This document shows positions 61,388-64,000 of a stretch of DNA of 64,000 nt, piece after piece (position 1 is the stretch's first letter; the number at the start of each line of letters is the position of its first letter). The translations under genes and the position numbers were made by a program. The notes under the pieces are model-generated. The model made no database searches and was not told the origin of the DNA. It worked only from the letters and a program-made list of their open reading frames with translations. This DNA is from Paramesorhizobium endophyticum (GTDB lineage: Bacteria; Pseudomonadota; Alphaproteobacteria; Rhizobiales; Rhizobiaceae), in contig NZ_BMHH01000001.1 in NCBI RefSeq assembly GCF_014640615.1, positions 248,001-312,000 of the forward strand, read 5' to 3'.

Positions 61388-61485
61388 GAAGGGCCAGATT
61401 TTGGGGTTGGGTGCGCGGCATATGATCTTCAACCCGGGCTTTTGCAAGGCTTTTCTATCGGCCCCTTCGCCCCTATCTTCACATT

Positions 61486-62496
61486 ATGCGCCCAGAGGAC
61501 CTTCTCCGCCCCACGCCGCAAGGGCTTTGCTGCCCGCCGGGGGATTTTCACATCGACCCGGTGCGGCCCGTGGCGCGCGCCCTCATCACGCATGGCCATG
61601 CCGACCATGCCCGCGCAGGCCATGGCCATGTGCTCGCCACGCAGGAGACGCTCGACATCATGCGGCTGCGCTATGGCGAGAATTTCGCAGGATCGACCCA
61701 GGCCATCCGTTTTGGCGAGACGGTTGCCATCGACGGCGTATCGGTGCGGTTTCACCCGGCGGGACATGTGCTGGGATCGGCTCAGATCGCGGTGGAGCAA
61801 AAGGACATGCGCATCGTCGTCTCCGGCGATTACAAGCGCCAGGCGGACCCGACATGCCAAGCTTTCGAGCCGGTCAGCTGCGATGTCTTCATCACCGAGG
61901 CGACCTTTGCCCTGCCCGTCTTCCGGCACCCGGACGCGGCGCATGAGATCGCGCTGCTGATGAAATCGGTGGCGCAATTTCCGGAGCGCAGCCATATCGT
62001 CGGCGCCTATGCGCTCGGCAAGGCGCAGCGGGTGATCAGCCTCATCCGGCAGGCGGGCTATGACAAGCCGATCTATATCCACGGCGCCTTGCAGAAACTC
62101 TGCGATTATTATCAATCGCAAGGGATCAATCTGGGAGAACTCAGGCCCGCGACGCTGGACGCGGGCGAGCCGCAGGATTTCGCAGGCGCAATCGTCATCG
62201 GCCCGCCCTCGGCCTTCGTGGACCGCTGGGCGCGGCGCTTCCCCGATCCGCTCGCCTGCTTTGCGTCAGGCTGGATGCGCATCCGCCAGCGGGCGAAACA
62301 GCAGGGCGTGGAGTTGCCGCTCATCATCTCCGACCATTGCGACTGGGACGAGCTGACGGACACGATCCGCGAAATCGGCCCAGCACAAGTCTGGGTCACG
62401 CATGGGCGCGAGGAAGCCCTGGTGCGCTGGTGCACGCTGTCGGGCATTCCAGCGCGGCCTTTGCACCTCGTCGGTTATGAAGACGAGGGAGACTAA
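61486..62496 (+). CDS. Ligase-associated DNA-damage-response exonuclease (MBL fold)
   Basis: 336 residues. The metallo-beta-lactamase/beta-CASP motif HGHADHARAGHGH holds the metal site. GHVLGSAQIAVE, VVSGDYKRQADPT and SDHCDWDEL are the rest of the active-site motifs, related to SNM1/Artemis and CPSF nucleases. In this gene set it is thought to trim DNA ends before ligation. ATG at 61486 is preferred. Its stop overlaps the ligase start (TAATG), so the two are coupled. It diverges from the methyltransferase gene, with 98 bp between. Confidence 0.92.
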   Translation: MRPEDLLRPTPQGLCCPPGDFHIDPVRPVARALITHGHADHARAGHGHVLATQETLDIMRLRYGENFAGSTQAIRFGETVAIDGVSVRFHPAGHVLGSAQIAVEQKDMRIVVSGDYKRQADPTCQAFEPVSCDVFITEATFALPVFRHPDAAHEIALLMKSVAQFPERSHIVGAYALGKAQRVISLIRQAGYDKPIYIHGALQKLCDYYQSQGINLGELRPATLDAGEPQDFAGAIVIGPPSAFVDRWARRFPDPLACFASGWMRIRQRAKQQGVELPLIISDHCDWDELTDTIREIGPAQVWVTHGREEALVRWCTLSGIPARPLHLVGYEDEGD

Positions 62497-64000
62497 TGGA
62501 AGGGTTTGCCGAACTCCTCGACCGGCTGGTGCTGACGCCGCAGCGCAATGGCAAGCTTCGGCTGCTGGCCGATTATTTCCGCGCGACGCCCGATCCGGAA
62601 CGCGGCTACGCCCTCGCCGCCATCACGCGCGATCTGGACCTCGCCAGCGTCAAGCCCGCCATGCTGCGGGCGCTGGTAGCCGAACGCGTCGACCCCGAGC
62701 TTTTCGCCTATTCCTACGATTATGTCGGCGATCTCGCCGAAACCATCTCGCTGATCTGGCCCGCACCCGAACGGCGGCGCGCCAACCGTCCGCCGCTTCT
62801 CTCCGATATCGTCGAAGCCCTGTCGCAAGCCTCGCGGCGGGAAGGGCCGCTGCTCGTCGCCCGCTGGCTGGACGATCTCGACGCCTCGGGCCGCTACGCG
62901 CTCCTGAAGCTCGTCACCGGGGGCCTGCGCATCGGCGTCTCCGCCCGGCTCGCCAAACAGGCGCTTGCCGATTTCGGGCAGGTAGACGTGACTGACATAG
63001 AGGAGCTATGGCACGGGCTGACGCCGCCTTATGAAAACCTCTTCGCATGGCTCGAAGGGCGCGCCCCAAGGCCGGCAAATCTGGCAGCGGCTCCCTTTCG
63101 CCCCGTGATGCTGGCAACGGCGCTGGACGAGACGGAATTTCCCAAGCTCGACCCCGCCGATTATGCGGCGGAATGGAAATGGGACGGGATCCGTGTGCAA
63201 GTGGTGGCGGAGGACGGCGTGCGACGCATCTATTCGCGCACCGGCGACGACATCTCCCATGCCTTTCCGGATATTCTCGAAGCCATGGATTTCGAGGGGG
63301 CCATCGATGGCGAGCTTCTGGTGGGGCGGCTTGGTGAGAACGGCATCAGGGCCGGCACCTTCGGCGACCTGCAACAGCGGCTCAACCGCAAGACAGTGAC
63401 GGCGAAGCAGCTTACGGATTACCCGGCCTTCGTGCGTGCCTATGACCTGTTGCAGCAGGGCAGCCAGGAGACGGGTGAGGATCTGCGGCCCCTGCCCTTT
63501 CGCGAACGGCGGATGCGACTCGAAACTTTCATCACCACGCTCAATCCCCAGCGCTTCGATCTTTCGCGGCTGGTCTCATTCACGAGCTTCGAGGAACTGG
63601 CAGCGTTTCGCAAAGCGCCGCCGCATCCGATCATCGAAGGGGTGATGCTGAAGCGCCACGACAGCCCTTATCTGCCGGGACGCCCGAAGGGACCTTGGTT
63701 CAAATGGAAGCGCGATCCCTTCACAATCGACGCAGTGCTCGTTTATGCACAGCGCGGCCATGGCAAAAGGTCGAGCTATTATTCGGACTTCACCTTTGCC
63801 GTGTGGACCGGGCCGGAGGACGACGCCACCCTCGTGCCTGTCGGCAAGGCCTATTTCGGCTTTACCGACGAAGAACTGAAGCTGCTCGACCGCTTCGTGC
63901 GCGAGAACACGACCGAGCGCTTCGGCCCGGTGCGCGCGGTGAAGGCGGACCCGGACCATGGGCTGGTGGTGGAAGTGGCCTTCGAGGGCCTCAATCGCTC
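62496..64000 (+). CDS. ATP-dependent DNA ligase, C-terminus off the window
   Basis: 501 residues are visible of about 530-550. The adenylation lysine is Lys228 in EWKWDGIRVQ (motif KxDG). IYSRTGDDISHAF, FEGAIDGELLVG and EGVMLKRHDSPYLPGRPKGP with PWFKWKRDP give motifs III-V. An N-terminal ligase domain of about 200 residues precedes them. The OB fold begins near 440. This is the cisplatin-resistance-type ligase of the ligase-associated repair set, not the NAD-dependent replicative LigA. ATG at 62496 overlaps the exonuclease stop by one base. The 3' end is cut by the window edge. Confidence 0.94.
   Translation, partial: MEGFAELLDRLVLTPQRNGKLRLLADYFRATPDPERGYALAAITRDLDLASVKPAMLRALVAERVDPELFAYSYDYVGDLAETISLIWPAPERRRANRPPLLSDIVEALSQASRREGPLLVARWLDDLDASGRYALLKLVTGGLRIGVSARLAKQALADFGQVDVTDIEELWHGLTPPYENLFAWLEGRAPRPANLAAAPFRPVMLATALDETEFPKLDPADYAAEWKWDGIRVQVVAEDGVRRIYSRTGDDISHAFPDILEAMDFEGAIDGELLVGRLGENGIRAGTFGDLQQRLNRKTVTAKQLTDYPAFVRAYDLLQQGSQETGEDLRPLPFRERRMRLETFITTLNPQRFDLSRLVSFTSFEELAAFRKAPPHPIIEGVMLKRHDSPYLPGRPKGPWFKWKRDPFTIDAVLVYAQRGHGKRSSYYSDFTFAVWTGPEDDATLVPVGKAYFGFTDEELKLLDRFVRENTTERFGPVRAVKADPDHGLVVEVAFEGLNR

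Overview
The window looks like a chromosomal segment of a GC-rich alphaproteobacterium of the Hyphomicrobiales (Rhizobiales), close to the Brucellaceae/Phyllobacteriaceae. The reasons are GcrA, a PodJ-like polarity factor with GANTC and CtrA-type sites upstream, a single-enzyme 5-aminolevulinate synthase, a class I lysyl-tRNA synthetase, a SAM-II riboswitch before metZ, and the order dcd-metZ-apaG-hslO-argF-argD-gcrA. No prophage, plasmid, CRISPR array or transposase gene was seen. The assignment is inferred from gene content, not from a search.

Layout. 1-815 is folD, cut by the window edge. 914-9550 is a Wzx/Wzy-type exopolysaccharide cluster: a Wzz/GumC-like co-polymerase, a flippase, a WecG/TagA transferase, a family 4 transferase, a DUF6492-like transferase flanked by direct repeats, a GT2 transferase and an O-antigen ligase/polymerase. 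9620-17544 holds proC, a cidAB/lrgAB pair with a divergent LysR gene, a sialyltransferase-like gene, hemA, an AbrB-family membrane protein and mscL. 17671-22154 is a transporter-fused hybrid kinase (CrbS-like) with a NarL-type regulator (CrbR-like) and two tiny membrane-protein genes behind the regulator. 22354-28190 holds pip, a DUF952 gene, pyrD, a MATE exporter, a CAP-domain protein, two small proteins and tRNA-Gly(CCC).

28252-37286 is core metabolism and cell cycle: dcd, riboswitch-metZ, apaG, hslO-argF-argD (minus strand), gcrA and phoR. 37455-43276 holds a large processive glycosyltransferase, lysK, a TerB-like protein and a solute-binding protein. 43372-44013 is a LexA/CI-like regulator. 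44297-49805 is a beta-oxidation operon (fadE-fadA-fadB order) with a MerR-type operator palindrome. A vapBC module separates it from a MerR regulator gene (50755-51216). 51634-56553 is podJ-like, a TauE/SafE exporter and a TIGR02186-like partner. 56775-64000 is the ligase-associated DNA-repair set (pdeM, Lhr-like helicase, MBL exonuclease, ATP-dependent ligase), with a methyltransferase gene between its two arms.

Intergenic space is unusually rich in palindromic repeat families of about 40-160 bp: A, four copies; B, two, both set inside C-type sequence; C, four; D, two inverted copies around fadB; E, one; F, two plus a degenerate one. The strongest leads for new biology are the regulator-linked small membrane genes at 21170-21489, the nested repeat elements, the CcrM/CtrA site clusters before gcrA and podJ, the hairpin at the very start of the argD transcript, and the repeat-flanked glycosyltransferase cassette.
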